A stretch of DNA of 64,000 bases from Sphingobacterium daejeonense (GTDB lineage: Bacteria > Bacteroidota > Bacteroidia > Sphingobacteriales > Sphingobacteriaceae): assembly GCF_901472535.1 (NCBI RefSeq), contig NZ_LR590470.1:186001-250000 (forward strand), read 5' to 3'. Below the pieces are notes generated by a model. It was not told the DNA's origin and did not search any database. It saw only the letters and a list, made by a program, of their open reading frames with translations. The position numbers were made by a program, and so were the translations under genes. Of this stretch, positions 19,644 to 29,969 are shown piece by piece. How positions within the stretch are numbered: the first letter of the stretch is position 1; every line of letters starts with the position of its first letter.

Positions 19644-20732
19644 ATGAAAAAAATAAACCTTACAATTATTTTCATACTTTTCACCAAAATATCTCTATTT
19701 GCTCAGAATGAAAGTTTAACTGAGTTGTCGAAAAGGTTTTTAGATACTGTTCAAACAAATGCATATCTAGCTAAAAATGTAAACTGGGATTCCATTAGAC
19801 CAATAGTCCTAGAAAAAGCCAGTAAAATAGAAGATCCCAATAAGCTATTACCTGTATTCAATGATGTGATCAGTGGATTGAATGATTTACATTCATCTGT
19901 TATTTTCAATAAATACGTTGATGGGCAACCCTCAGAAAAAAGCATGATTGAGAAGCTGATGAAGATGAGCGACAAAGACCTAGGCTTTAAGCCAAAACAT
20001 TTTGATCATAGAATGATAGACAATAAATATGCATATATCAATATTCCTGCTGTGATGTCCGAACACGGAAACTATATTGACACAATGCGTAATCAAATCT
20101 CTTTTCTCGACTCAAAAAAACCAAAAGCGTGGATTATTGACCTTACTGAAAATCACGGGGGATCCTATCTTCCTATGATTTGGAACCTATATAATCTTAT
20201 AGACAAGAATCACAATTTCAGCATGCATCATGCAAACGGTAACGAAAAGTTGCAGGAAGTGGTTTTTAACAATGATACAGAAGATGAAACAATGAGGTTA
20301 TTCTTTGATGTTTTTGATTTAAAGAATAAAAAACCATATAAGATAAAAAATAACAAAGTACCAATCATAGTGCTGACTAGTAACCTGACTGCAAGTTCAG
20401 GAGAAATAATGACAGCATTTTTCCTTGGACAAAAAAATGTTCGTGTTATAGGACAACGAACGATGGGTATGACGACTGGAAATGATGCAATTAAACTTAA
20501 CAATAGCTTTGTTATCAATTTAGCAATAGCCACTTTTAAAGACAGAAAAGGTAAGATATATGAGATAGGCGAATCTATCTCACCAGATATTCTTATAGAC
20601 TTTGATTTTAAAAAGCATGCTAAAACAGGTGAAAAAATAAATCTAGAATTAGCTGAAAAAATATTGATCGAAAATAAGGATCCATTTATTAAAAAAGCCA
20701 TTCAAGTGATAGAAAATGGCGGGAATTCTTAA
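19644..20732 (+). CDS. S41-family (tail-specific-protease-like) peptidase, exported
   Basis: 362 residues with a signal peptide ending at FLFAQ. The S41 core is seen in PKAWIIDLTENHGGSYLPMIW and VPIIVLTSNLTASSGEIMTAFFLGQ, where the Ser of SSGE is the predicted nucleophile, then VRVIGQRTMGMTTGNDAI. No PDZ domain is evident, as in the short S41 proteins of Bacteroidota. The role is unknown. Confidence 0.82.
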   Translation: MKKINLTIIFILFTKISLFAQNESLTELSKRFLDTVQTNAYLAKNVNWDSIRPIVLEKASKIEDPNKLLPVFNDVISGLNDLHSSVIFNKYVDGQPSEKSMIEKLMKMSDKDLGFKPKHFDHRMIDNKYAYINIPAVMSEHGNYIDTMRNQISFLDSKKPKAWIIDLTENHGGSYLPMIWNLYNLIDKNHNFSMHHANGNEKLQEVVFNNDTEDETMRLFFDVFDLKNKKPYKIKNNKVPIIVLTSNLTASSGEIMTAFFLGQKNVRVIGQRTMGMTTGNDAIKLNNSFVINLAIATFKDRKGKIYEIGESISPDILIDFDFKKHAKTGEKINLELAEKILIENKDPFIKKAIQVIENGGNS

Positions 20733-20833
20733 TCAAGATTATTTTACGTTTTATACCATGATCGTTCTTAGGGTTTAAGAAAAGAATGGATGATTCCGTT
20801 ATTTAATTTTCTCTTTTGTAACAGGTGAATTCC

Positions 20834-21318
20834 TTATCCAGTCCAATTCTCTCTATCCAAGTTCCTGAATTGAATGGCTTCTGCTAGATGTTCGTTCTGT
20901 ATTTCTACCGACTCTTCCAGGTCAGCTATTGTTCTGGCGACTTTTAGAATTCTATCATATGCTCTTGCTGAGAGGTTGAGCCTTTCCATGGCCTTTTTAA
21001 GAAGTTTTTTTCCTCCTTCATCGATAATGCAGATCTCTTGGATATTTTTTGCCCGCATATGTGCATTGGCATGGATATTTGGATTTCTTTTAAAACGCTG
21101 TTCCTGAATTTTCCTTGCATTGATAACCCTAGATCTTACAACCTCACTTTTTTCGGATTTCCTAGTGTCCGTGAGTTCGTTGAACTCTACAGGTGTAACC
21201 TCGATATGGATATCTATTCTGTCCAACAAAGGTCCAGAAATTTTAAAGATATACTTCTGTACGGTATAAGGTCCGCAGATGCAATTTCTGGTAGGGTGGT
21301 TGTGAAATCCGCATGGGC
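20834..21318 (-). pseudogene. comM: ComM/YifB Mg-chelatase-like ATPase, 3' fragment
   Basis: Only the last ~160 codons remain. CPCGFHNHPTRNC (the cysteine-rich zinc segment), YIFKISGPLLDRIDIHIEV and the C-terminal helix bundle LSARAYDRILKVARTIADLE are typical of ComM, the helicase for transformation recombination. At 21318 the gene stops matching ComM inside the MNPCPCG motif, and the sequence becomes the start of a repeated double-HTH module. The ATPase domain is lost. Confidence 0.85.
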
Positions 21319-21795
21319 ATTCATGCGTTGCCCTGTTTGCATTTTGAACAACAAATCAGTAAACCTCTACCAAAATCGACACCGATAAATCCACAAACCC
21401 TTGGAGAGCATATCAGGAAGAAAAGGATGGAGCTAAAGCTGTTTCAAAAGGATGTAGCAGCCATATTTAATGTTAGCGAAGACTGCATCACCTATTGGGA
21501 GAACAATAGAAATGAACCTCAAATTCAATACTATCCACCCATCTTCGGGTTCTTAGGATATTGTCCGTTTAAACTTGATAAGTCTACGTTTGCTGGCAAG
21601 ATTAAAGCTTATAGATATTTAAACGGGCTTACTCAAAAGCGATTTGCAAAGTTGATGAACGTAGACCCTGCTACCGTTAGTCGTTGGGAAGATGGAAAAG
21701 GTGGAGGTGTCAAGAAGAACGAGATTGATGCTGTTTTATCGAGTTGTAGCATAGTCGTAAAGCAAGATCTAACGAAAGGTTTAAATTCTGATTAG
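21313..21795 (+). CDS. double-HTH (XRE-like) regulator, module copy 1
   Basis: 160 residues with two helix-turn-helix units: LGEHIRKKRMELKLFQKDVAAIFNVSEDCITYWENN (residues ~33-68) and a second at GLTQKRFAKLMNVDPATVSRWEDG (~105-130). The start region encodes HALPC...EQQISKPL, which is also conserved in the other copies at 25.5, 29.3 and 37.7 kb. It replaces the 5' part of comM and converges with the 214-residue gene at 21820. DNA binding is inferred; the target is unknown. Confidence 0.75.
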   Translation: MGIHALPCLHFEQQISKPLPKSTPINPQTLGEHIRKKRMELKLFQKDVAAIFNVSEDCITYWENNRNEPQIQYYPPIFGFLGYCPFKLDKSTFAGKIKAYRYLNGLTQKRFAKLMNVDPATVSRWEDGKGGGVKKNEIDAVLSSCSIVVKQDLTKGLNSD

Positions 21796-21819
21796 TCAGA
21801 AAATAACAAGACTTTGATT

Positions 21820-22464
21820 TTATAATCCGTTGTCGTTCGTCACGAAGGCAAATGTTTCGGTGATAACTTCTATTGGGCCGAAAGGTATAGAAACTATGTT
21901 TGATTTTATAAGGAGAATATCCTTATCCCCTTTTTTAATCTTCCAATAAAGTGATATCGGGTATAAATCATCTTGGAAGATAGATTTCCGTCTTGAAAAT
22001 GACACTTCACTAAGGTGGGAAAGTGGCGTATTCGGTTTGCAAAGTAATGGTGTGTCCTCAATTACTTGACCGAATATCCTCAACAGATTACGAAAAGCTG
22101 AATTATCAGTATGTATCGTGGAATCGATTCCCACAGCATTCAGAAAATTAGACAACTCATCTTGTAACGAGGTGACGAAGGAAAGCCTTTTTTTAAGCGA
22201 GGGATGACGAGCTATATTATATTCACCGTGGATTTCGGCATCGATAAGAAAATCGTTCAACTCACGTAGGAAACCCTGTACGGTAGCGTTGTCCAGCTGA
22301 CTGTGCAAAGTCCAGTTCGCGCACATGCGCAAGTTCCAATACCCATCTATGTGCTGTTGTTCAATGTATTTTCTGATTTGCGCAAGTATGTAAATACACT
22401 CCGCTTCGGACTCGATCCCTTTGGTTACAAGTGTTGCAATCTTATCGAGAATACTTTCTTTCAT
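21820..22464 (-). CDS. conserved hypothetical protein paired with the HTH module
   Basis: 214 residues, no signal peptide or transmembrane segment. Helical N-terminal half with YWNLRMCANWTLHSQLD as the most distinctive stretch, then a beta-rich C-terminal part. I do not recognise a function. It converges with the double-HTH gene, and the decayed copy of that module at 25.5 kb carries a remnant of this gene's 3' end in the same orientation. The two therefore travel together. Confidence 0.6.
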   Translation of the reverse strand: MKESILDKIATLVTKGIESEAECIYILAQIRKYIEQQHIDGYWNLRMCANWTLHSQLDNATVQGFLRELNDFLIDAEIHGEYNIARHPSLKKRLSFVTSLQDELSNFLNAVGIDSTIHTDNSAFRNLLRIFGQVIEDTPLLCKPNTPLSHLSEVSFSRRKSIFQDDLYPISLYWKIKKGDKDILLIKSNIVSIPFGPIEVITETFAFVTNDNGL

Positions 22465-23101
22465 TTATTTTAAATGGGTTTTATTGACATGATAAAGATC
22501 CGATAAAACAATCAACAAATTCATATAGAGTTTTGGCAAATTAGCGATTTCCCATTTCTTTTCAAAACTCAAGATTGCTGGCATGTATAGAATAAACATC
22601 ACCAACATATAAACTCGGTATATTAATAAGAACTAGGATCTGAGTTTACTAAATCCTATGGTGTACATAAATGCTTTTTCATTAATAACTTGAATGATTA
22701 GTCCATCATATCCTATTAGACTGGATAATGAGGTTGTTCAGTGGAAGATATCAATGGTACCATCAGGACACAATTAAATTTGATGGCTAAAAAAACAAAG
22801 GTAAATTGCTTAAATCTGCCAATTCAGTGTATTAATTTCCTATCTCGGAAATGTTTTTTGTATTTTTAGGGGTTAAAATGATGGTTTAAAAACAAGCTTA
22901 GTGTAAATTTCAATTTTCCATAATTTTTTTTAAACTTAGTTTTCAATTGATCTAACGTGTACAGTTCAATCTCGTTGAAAGAGGCTAATAATATAACCCC
23001 CATGTAAAGGGAATAAAATTTAAGAATGCTTTTCAGAATAGAAAAATAAGATTTAAATTGGCGTGAGATAAAGGTCTCGAAACCAATTTAATAAATTATA
23101 A
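22465..23101. other. 637-base intergenic region
   Basis: AT-rich, with short interrupted frames only. I see no gene, strong hairpin or repeat; it probably contains the divergent promoters of the flanking genes. Confidence 0.4.
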
Positions 23102-23842
23102 ATGAATTTTCAAAGAAATATTTTGCTTTTTTTTTACCAGTTTATAACAATGTTTGCTTTGCAGGCTGTAGCGCAGGAAAAAGCAGACTCATTAATTTCT
23201 ATTGTTATAGACTCTATGTACGCTAAAAAAAATATTTCGTATGAGTTCAAAAGAGAGGTAAGGCAACAGTCAATAGGGAATAACAATGACTTTGGAGGAA
23301 GTGTTTTTCTATTTTTTACTAAAAATAAATTGGGATGCAACTTCATTTTTGAAAACGATAGATATAGAGAAGTATATAATGGAAGCAAATCATTTACAAT
23401 CGACAAAAAGGAAAAGACACTTATCTATAATCCAACCAACCTTTCCCAGGTTAATGGTTTTTCATTTTTTAAATATTCATTCCTTAATTTAAGGAATTTT
23501 TTACCTAAGATTGTTAAAAACCAAATTGTTAAGAAAGAAATTAGAGATACTGTAATCTCGGACCAGGAGTGTTTTATAATTGAATTCAACATACCGAACA
23601 AAATAATTGATAATCTTGGAAATCTCATGGATGTTCCTAATGAAGATCATTTATATTCTATAATTATAGATAAAACCAAGTATCTACCTATTCAATTGTT
23701 TAGAAAAAATCTAAATAATTTAGATTATGTATCCTGTTCTTTTCGTTATTTTGTTTTGGAAAAACAAATTCCTGAAGAGGAATTCTTCCCCGAGAATTTT
23801 CTTGATGATTATAAGACAATAGAGGGGTTTAGCTTTTTTTAA
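23102..23842 (+). CDS. exported hypothetical protein, LolA-like fold possible
   Basis: 246 residues with a signal peptide (FALQAVAQ). Central VYNGSKSFTIDKKEKTLIYNP and DQECFIIEFNIPN resemble the outer-membrane lipoprotein-sorting (LolA-like) proteins that in Pedobacter and Sphingobacterium sit before TlpA-type thioredoxin genes. A degraded exported gene follows immediately, consistent with that arrangement having been broken by the IS21 insertion. Confidence 0.5.
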   Translation: MNFQRNILLFFYQFITMFALQAVAQEKADSLISIVIDSMYAKKNISYEFKREVRQQSIGNNNDFGGSVFLFFTKNKLGCNFIFENDRYREVYNGSKSFTIDKKEKTLIYNPTNLSQVNGFSFFKYSFLNLRNFLPKIVKNQIVKKEIRDTVISDQECFIIEFNIPNKIIDNLGNLMDVPNEDHLYSIIIDKTKYLPIQLFRKNLNNLDYVSCSFRYFVLEKQIPEEEFFPENFLDDYKTIEGFSFF

Positions 23843-23850
23843 CCTTTTAT

Positions 23851-24122
23851 TATGATAAAGTCCAATCCTTTCCAATTATGCCTTTTAATGCTTTTATTTT
23901 TTTTGCAAACAATGCAATAGCCCAAGAAGCAAGCATGTCCTTATTGTTCAAGACAGTATTACCAATCAGAGAATGGATTCTGTTGAGATACGCCATTTAG
24001 TAAAAAATAACTTAGTTTCTTATTCAAAAGGCTACTATTTATTACAAGCAAAAACAAAATTCATAGGGAGTCTTTTGTTTTCCCTGAATGGTTATGAGTC
24101 AAAGACTTTAAGCGAAAGGGAT
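23851..24122 (+). pseudogene. remnant of an exported protein gene, cut by IS21
   Basis: An ATG at 23851 opens a signal-like sequence (FQLCLLMLLFFLQ) but stops at once. A shifted frame resumes with NAIAQEAS, and another with EIRHLVKNNLVSYSKGYYLLQ up to the IS left end. By position it may have been a thioredoxin-like partner of the preceding gene, but too little remains to name it. Confidence 0.45.
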
Positions 24123-25283
24123 TGTAAATGGAAAGTGGCCCAGCATTGAGCGAAATCAATGGCCCATCATGCGCCGAAAATAGTGGCCCGTTAACTCCGA
24201 AATAAACAATATTTGATTTGACGGTTCGATTTGTGCCACAGTCCGTCAATCATCATTTATGTCACTACTATCTAAACAACAATGGTTTACGGTTTGATTT
24301 GTGCCATTTTTTGAGATCAATAAATTACCTTGTCGCCAAAAAAAATCAGCGACATGGCCAATATACTTGATCCCATGGACTTAAAACAGATCCTTACATT
24401 ACATCTTGATGGTTTGAGCAATCGTAGAATAGCCGCCATTTTAGGTATTTCACGCAATACCGTAAATACCTATATCAAACTGTTCACTGCCAGTGATTAC
24501 CCTTTCACGTCTCTTCTGGAGTTGGACAATGCCGCTTTAGCTGAACTATTTTCCTCTTATACTACGATCGATACCGACCGTCACAATGAACTGATGCTGT
24601 ATTTCGAGGGTGTAAACAGAGTCCGTCACCACCCTGGCTTCACCTTACTTTACCACTATCAGCAATATGTCGAACAGAGCAAAGATCCATATAGCTATAC
24701 CCAGTTCCTGAAACATTACCGCCGTAAATATCCTGTAGAAAAAGGTTCCATGAAGCTCGACCATGTGGACGGCCAGGAAATGTTCATCGACTTTGCTGGA
24801 AAGAAGCTCCAGATTGTCGACCGTCAAACCGGCGGAGTAATGAACGTTGAAGTATTTGTCGCTATTCTTCCCTATAGCCAATACACCTATGTTCAGGCAT
24901 GTATGACACAAAAGCGGGCAGATCTGATATCCTGTTGCGGGAATGCCCTGCAGTTTTTTCAGGGCGTTCCCAAAGCCATCGTATCGGACAACCTTAAATC
25001 AGCGGTCAATAGGGCCAGTAAGTACGAAGCTGAGATCAACCGGACCTTCAAGGATTTTGCCCGTCATTACAACTGCGTGATCAATCCTACCCGGAGCTAT
25101 GCAGCACAGGACAAGGCCCTAGTGGAAAATGCCGTTCACCTAACTTATCAACGCATCTATTACCCAATACGACAGATGACATTTTTTTCACTGGATGAAC
25201 TGAATGTCCATATCAAACAGCTCTTGAAGCGCTATAATGAACTGTTCTTCAAGCGAAAGCTGGCAGGAGCTGGCAGTTTCAGA
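24123..25283 (+). mobile_element. IS21-family element, 3'-truncated
   Basis: The left end begins TGTAAATGGAAAGTGGCCC at 24123 and carries internal repeats of the GTGGCCC/ATGGCCC type (24136-24190), as in IS21 transposase-binding ends. An istA-like gene follows. The element is cut inside istA near 25270, istB is absent and no right end is seen, so it should not move on its own. Confidence 0.8.
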
Positions 25284-25364
25284 ACACCAAGGTTGGTTGA
25301 TAGAGAGGCCAAGGGTGTTGGCAACAAGAACGCCATGGTTGGTGTCCTCACCAACCATGCATAG
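24354..25364 (+). pseudogene. istA: IS21 transposase IstA, C-terminally truncated
   Basis: About 310 residues of IstA. HTH at LSNRRIAAILGISRNTVNTYIK, then the DDE core with MFIDFAGKKLQIVD, IVSDNLKSAV (second Asp) and QDKALVENAV (Glu). It matches to about LLKRYNELFFKRK, then reads into unrelated sequence containing a dispersed palindrome (25335-25358) before stopping. IstA is normally ~500 residues. Confidence 0.85.
25335..25358. repeat. dispersed hairpin, third copy
   Basis: ATGGTTGGTG-tcct-CACCAACCAT, the same 10-bp-arm palindrome as at 17753-17776 (loop TCCC) and nearly that at 9114-9137. It lies at the broken end of the IS21 remnant. Confidence 0.65.
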
Positions 25365-25499
25365 GAATAATGTCATTAGATTGCAGGATGACGTTACTTT
25401 TAGGTGGAAAAGTAACCAAAAAGCTTGCTCATTTAAGGTGGCATGTCGCACTGGTCCAACTCACATGGACAAAATGCCTATAATAGTTTCACACCTACA

Positions 25500-25910
25500 T
25501 TTTTGCCTTGCCCTGTTTGCATTTTGATCAAAAAATCAGTAAGCCTTTTCCAGTATTGATTCCTTTAAATGCAGCGACTCTTGGAGAACATAAGAATGAG
25601 AAGAATGGAGCTAAGGCTGTTTCAAAAGGATGTAACAGCCATATACTATCCATCTATCTTCGGGTTCTTGGGATATTGTACATTTAAACTTGATGTATCT
25701 ACGTTTCCCGGCAAGATGAAAGCTTATAGATATTTAAATGGGCTCACTCAAAAGCTATTTTCAAAGTTGATAAACCTTGCCCCTGCATTCGTTGGTCGTT
25801 GGGGAAATGGGAAGGGACATAGCGTGAAAAAAGAGCTAGTTGAAGCTTTTTTATCAAATTTTAGCATTGTTGTTAATCAAGATCTGACAAAAGGTATAAA
25901 TTCTGATTAG
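25500..25910 (+). pseudogene. double-HTH module copy 2, decayed
   Basis: Aligns with copy 1 from the TTGCCCTGTTTGCATTTTGA leader onward but carries a frameshift near 25590 (LGEH then out of frame). An internal deletion of about 70 bases removes the recognition helix and the ITYWENN segment of the first HTH. The second HTH is also altered (RWGNGKG). It is non-functional. Confidence 0.7.
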
Positions 25911-25924
25911 TCGGACATTAACAG

Positions 25925-26110
25925 GACTTTGATTTGAATCGGTTGTCGTTCATCATGAAAGCAAATGTTTCGGTGATAATCTCATTTGGGCAAAAAAAAA
26001 TAGAGACTATATTTGGTTTTATAACGAGAACCTTCCAAAAAAGTGAAATCGGATATAAATTGGATTTCCCTAAGTACCACTTTGGGGGGGGCCAACTTAC
26101 ATTATATTCT
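25925..26110 (-). pseudogene. remnant of the gene paired with the HTH module
   Basis: On the minus strand this stretch resembles the last ~60 codons of the 214-residue gene at 21820-22464, in the same convergent position relative to the HTH copy. It is interrupted by indels and has lost the rest of the gene. Confidence 0.55.
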
Positions 26111-26693
26111 TGTCGAGGTATATTGAATTCTTAATAGAAGGAAAGATTAGTCCCAATTCAGATCAGTAAGAAGCTGTAAAAATTCTTTACTTTAAGAAAA
26201 TTAGTCCTAATGTTTCTCATGAAAAGGCTTAAATCCAAATGGGATGAATTATGGATACTTTCAATTAATAAATGGTCGACCATTGTATTTCCTGCCGTTG
26301 AACCGAAACTTAACACAAAGAATACATCAATATATAACTAATCTTTCAAAATTTAAAGGTGTGTTGTTCCTTTATAAATACTTGCACACTGACTTAAAAA
26401 GCATTAGCTAATAGGAGAAATCAAGTTTCATTGATAGAGTGTTTTAGAGTTGTTTGCAGCAAATCCTCTATCTTAGGTGCTTTATGTGCACAAGGTTGTT
26501 TAGGCGTGGAATCCGTAAACTTAAGTATCTTTACGGGTAATTTTCCCAAATCCACCTTGATATGGGATCTAATTTCTGTCTATAAAGCATAACACCTGTA
26601 TAAGGGATGATTCTGAATGTTGTGCATAACGCAAATTATTAGGATATTAAACAATTATTTCACTGTCATTAGTTTGACTATAATTTAAAATTT
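26111..26693. other. 583-base region without a gene
   Basis: No credible coding frame. The last ~60 bases before 26694 are AT-rich and presumably hold the promoter of the TlpA-like gene. Confidence 0.35.
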
Positions 26694-27854
26694 ATGTCAC
26701 AACTCAATTTATATTTTATTGCAATATTCATATTTTTGGGTTTCCCCCGTGTTGTAGTAGGTCAAGACTCCATCAAGTTTCAAGTTAACATCCACAATCT
26801 TAATAAGGAAGATTTAGTTGTTCAATATGATGATGGGCTTGTATTAAAAAAGTTAGATTTAAGTCAAGGCGATTCATCCTTTTCTTTTACAGAACCAAAC
26901 AACACACTTTATCCAAGAGTAACCTTTATTTATAAGGAAAATACTAAATCTTATTTTCTCAATAATGATAAAGCTGTATTAAATATCCAAGCTGTTCAAA
27001 ATGGAAAGGAATTAACGTTCTACACTTTGAGTAATCATAATATTAGTATGGTTTATGATACAGTTTCCCATTTAGGCTATCGAAATCTTAGAAGAAAACA
27101 AATTCCAGATCTTTTAAAGATAAACGAGATCATGGTAAACAAAGGTCCAGATGCTTTTAATAATGATTCTTTAAAATATGAACTATCTACCTTAGCAAAG
27201 TCAATTAATAAAAAAGCTTTGGACTATATTCGATCAAATCCAAATGAATTTCTTTCTTTTTATTACTTTAAAGATCAACTTATGAGTTTTACAGAGATGT
27301 TTATAGGTACTGATAGTTCTTATTATCGTATGATATTAGACTATTATAGCAGCGTATTCCCCCAAAAATATAGAAATACCCCAGAAGGAGAAAAGCTAAA
27401 GACCATTTTAGTTCAAAAATCTTCCTCCTTTCAACTTAAAGAAAATGATGAATTGCCAGATGTAATTTTAAGGGATTTAGAAGGAGAACAAATAGTTCTC
27501 AAAAATAGAATTTCAAATTTTATATTACTAGATTTTTGGGCTAGTTGGTGTGCCCCTTGTATAAACCAAATACCAGAGATTAAAATATTAAATAACGAAT
27601 TCTCAGATAAAGAACTAAAAATAATAGGAATATCTATTGATCGTGATTTAATTGCTCTTAAAGAGAGTTTAAAGAAACATAATATAGATTGGGTAAATTA
27701 TCATGATAAAGGAGGTGTTATTTCGGCCCAATTGGGTATAACAAGTATTCCAGTTACTGTTCTAATCAACCGGTCAGGAAAAATTGTATATTTAAAACAA
27801 GGAGGTCAACTTGACTTAGATAAAATTCGAAGTACCATTATTGCGGACAAATGA
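26694..27854 (+). CDS. TlpA-family thioredoxin-like exported protein
   Basis: 386 residues: signal peptide (~1-23), a DUF4369-like beta-rich N-terminal domain, a helical middle, and a C-terminal AhpC/TlpA domain with DFWASWCAPCINQIPEI near residues 280-295. The CAPC pair and the cis-Pro region (GITSIPVTVLI) are intact, so it should be an active periplasmic thiol reductase. Its partners are unknown. Confidence 0.85.
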   Translation: MSQLNLYFIAIFIFLGFPRVVVGQDSIKFQVNIHNLNKEDLVVQYDDGLVLKKLDLSQGDSSFSFTEPNNTLYPRVTFIYKENTKSYFLNNDKAVLNIQAVQNGKELTFYTLSNHNISMVYDTVSHLGYRNLRRKQIPDLLKINEIMVNKGPDAFNNDSLKYELSTLAKSINKKALDYIRSNPNEFLSFYYFKDQLMSFTEMFIGTDSSYYRMILDYYSSVFPQKYRNTPEGEKLKTILVQKSSSFQLKENDELPDVILRDLEGEQIVLKNRISNFILLDFWASWCAPCINQIPEIKILNNEFSDKELKIIGISIDRDLIALKESLKKHNIDWVNYHDKGGVISAQLGITSIPVTVLINRSGKIVYLKQGGQLDLDKIRSTIIADK

Positions 27855-28092
27855 CAAAATATTAATATGGATTAATTCTCTTGTGTAAGAGAAAATTAAT
27901 AATTACTTTTTTGTGATTAATAAATCAAAGGAAAATTTCGGTAAATATGAATCTTGAATTTTGGAATAATCCTAAAATCACTATAACAAATCACTTTAAG
28001 GACTACTAAAAATGTCAAATAATTTTTTTTAATCTATTGAGGGCTAAAAGATTTGAGTGCAATTTTTATTATCTAATATTTTTTTATTACTA

Positions 28093-29091
28093 ATGAAGTA
28101 TTTATCTTATAAACTTTGGAGAGTTTGTTTAATTTTCTTCACCTTATTTATGAGCTTCTTTTTTCAAACTGTTAAAGGAGTCGAATTCAAAACAAATCTT
28201 TCTTTCAAGTTTGTTTTAATTAATAACAAAATAGTAATAAAAGTTCCAGCATCAGATGGGAGAATAATGAATTTTATATTTGACTCAGGCTCAAACGACT
28301 TTTTGGTTAATAATCTGTCTGTCAGAGAAAATAATATTAAAATTTATGATCAAAAAAGAATTGTCCCCTTAATAAATGGAAGCCTAGAGGGCAAATTATT
28401 CAAAAATATTAATATATTTAAGGACAGCTTGTTGAATAGATTTTATCAAAGTGGGGCATTGTTAAACCTAGATTTACTCTCGCAAAATACTGGTATGCAT
28501 ATTGACGGTTTGATTGGATTGAATGAGTCAATTAAAATCAAACTAAATCTCAATTTTAAAGACCACACTCTTTCATTTTCGGATAAACTCCCTGAACATG
28601 TAATGAATCCTAATTTTGCAAAATTCAAAATGTTTTATACAGACAATGGAAATGAAACAAAATTTAGCAAGTATATAAGGAGAATGCCAGCTTTTAAAGC
28701 ATGTTTTTTTATTAATAAAAATTATAAAATTGAGACTAATGTATTATTTGATACAGGTTTTAATCAAACTTTTGCATTATTAAGTAATTTAAATGTTGAT
28801 TCTTTGGCATATAGTTTTGCTTGGGCATCGAGGAAAGAATTAAACAAAAAAACCTCTATTGGCAAAGGGCGTGCAACTGTATATACTATTGATTGTGACT
28901 CAATTATTATTGATGGTTTTAAGGGAAATTTTCCAAAATCATTTTATATGAGTTCAACATCGGATGTAGCAATTTCAATGTTTGGAGAATCAAATTGGAT
29001 GGGACTTGCTGGTGTACAATTTATGAAAATGTATGAAGAAATTTATTTTGATTTTTCGAAAAAGGAAATACACATCAAGAAAGTTAAATAA
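28093..29091 (+). CDS. exported retropepsin-like aspartyl protease family protein
   Basis: 332 residues from the ATG at 28093. The GTG at 28057 is rejected because 28093 gives a clean signal peptide (WRVCLIFFTLFMSFFFQTVKG). Two aspartyl-protease-type lobes are visible: NFIFDSGSNDFLVNN (Asp-Ser-Gly) and VLFDTGFNQTFALL (Asp-Thr-Gly), plus GLIGLNESIKIKLNLNFKDHTLSF and a C-terminal YEEIYFDFSKKEIHIKKV typical of these bacterial proteins. Whether it cleaves proteins is unknown. The gene is very AT-rich. Confidence 0.72.
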   Translation: MKYLSYKLWRVCLIFFTLFMSFFFQTVKGVEFKTNLSFKFVLINNKIVIKVPASDGRIMNFIFDSGSNDFLVNNLSVRENNIKIYDQKRIVPLINGSLEGKLFKNINIFKDSLLNRFYQSGALLNLDLLSQNTGMHIDGLIGLNESIKIKLNLNFKDHTLSFSDKLPEHVMNPNFAKFKMFYTDNGNETKFSKYIRRMPAFKACFFINKNYKIETNVLFDTGFNQTFALLSNLNVDSLAYSFAWASRKELNKKTSIGKGRATVYTIDCDSIIIDGFKGNFPKSFYMSSTSDVAISMFGESNWMGLAGVQFMKMYEEIYFDFSKKEIHIKKVK

Positions 29092-29303
29092 TATTGTGTA
29101 TGGTGATTTGAACGTGAAGTTAAAGTTGTGCATATTCCAGTAATATGCCAATTAGCATACTTCTTCGGAGAAAAAGTTCTCAAAATGAAATTTTAACCTC
29201 ATCGATATTCATGAGACAAAAATGTCAATGAAGCCTTTTCTTAGGTTAGAGCTTATTTTTTTAATATGAAAAATTGTATCTATGCCATATTCTAGAATCT
29301 TTT

Positions 29304-29762
29304 ATGCACACTTTTTCGTGGTCTTGTATTTTTCGAAACAACATTCCTGCGTTGCCCTGTTCGCGTCAAGAACGGCATTTGAGCAAGCCTAATGCGGTTT
29401 TCGTTCCTGAAACACCATCCTTTTTGGGGGAGCATATAAGGAAGAAAAGGATAGAGAAAGGATTGTTCCAGAGTGATCTAGCGAGGCTATTTAAGGTCAC
29501 TCCGGATTGTATCACTTATTGGGAAAATAACAGGAGTAAACCTCAAGTTCAACATTACCCCAATATTATAGAATTTTTAGGGTACTTCCCATTTGAACTT
29601 GAAATATCAACGTTTGAAGGCAAGATTAAAGCATATAGATATGTAAATGGACTAAGCCAGAAGAGTTTTGCAAAGAACATGGGTGTAGACCCTGCGACCG
29701 TTAACCGTTGGGAAGAAGGCAAAGGGCAAGGGGTTAAGAAAAAGCAAATGGATGAAGTTTAA
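29304..29762 (+). CDS. double-HTH regulator, module copy 3
   Basis: 152 residues. It shares the IPALPC...LSKPNA leader, then LGEHIRKKRIEKGLFQSDLARLFKVTPDCITYWENN and a second HTH (GLSQKSFAKNMGVDPATVNRWEEG). It is more diverged from copies 1 and 4 than they are from each other and lacks their downstream neighbour. It stops at KKKQMDEV, slightly short of the others. Confidence 0.7.
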   Translation: MHTFSWSCIFRNNIPALPCSRQERHLSKPNAVFVPETPSFLGEHIRKKRIEKGLFQSDLARLFKVTPDCITYWENNRSKPQVQHYPNIIEFLGYFPFELEISTFEGKIKAYRYVNGLSQKSFAKNMGVDPATVNRWEEGKGQGVKKKQMDEV

Positions 29763-29969
29763 TCAGTTGGAATTATATCATGCGTCCAGCGTAAATCGAC
29801 CTTAAAAGACGAACATTTAGAAGGAGTTTTGGTTGGCAGTTCGCTTCATTTATCAATGAAGCGAGTGTTAATAAATGTGTTTTTCAAGGTGTTTACCCGG
29901 TCAGCAAGATTATATGAAGAAGATGATATTCGTGAAATAGAATAACTCAAGTTTACCTTTCTTTTAGAA

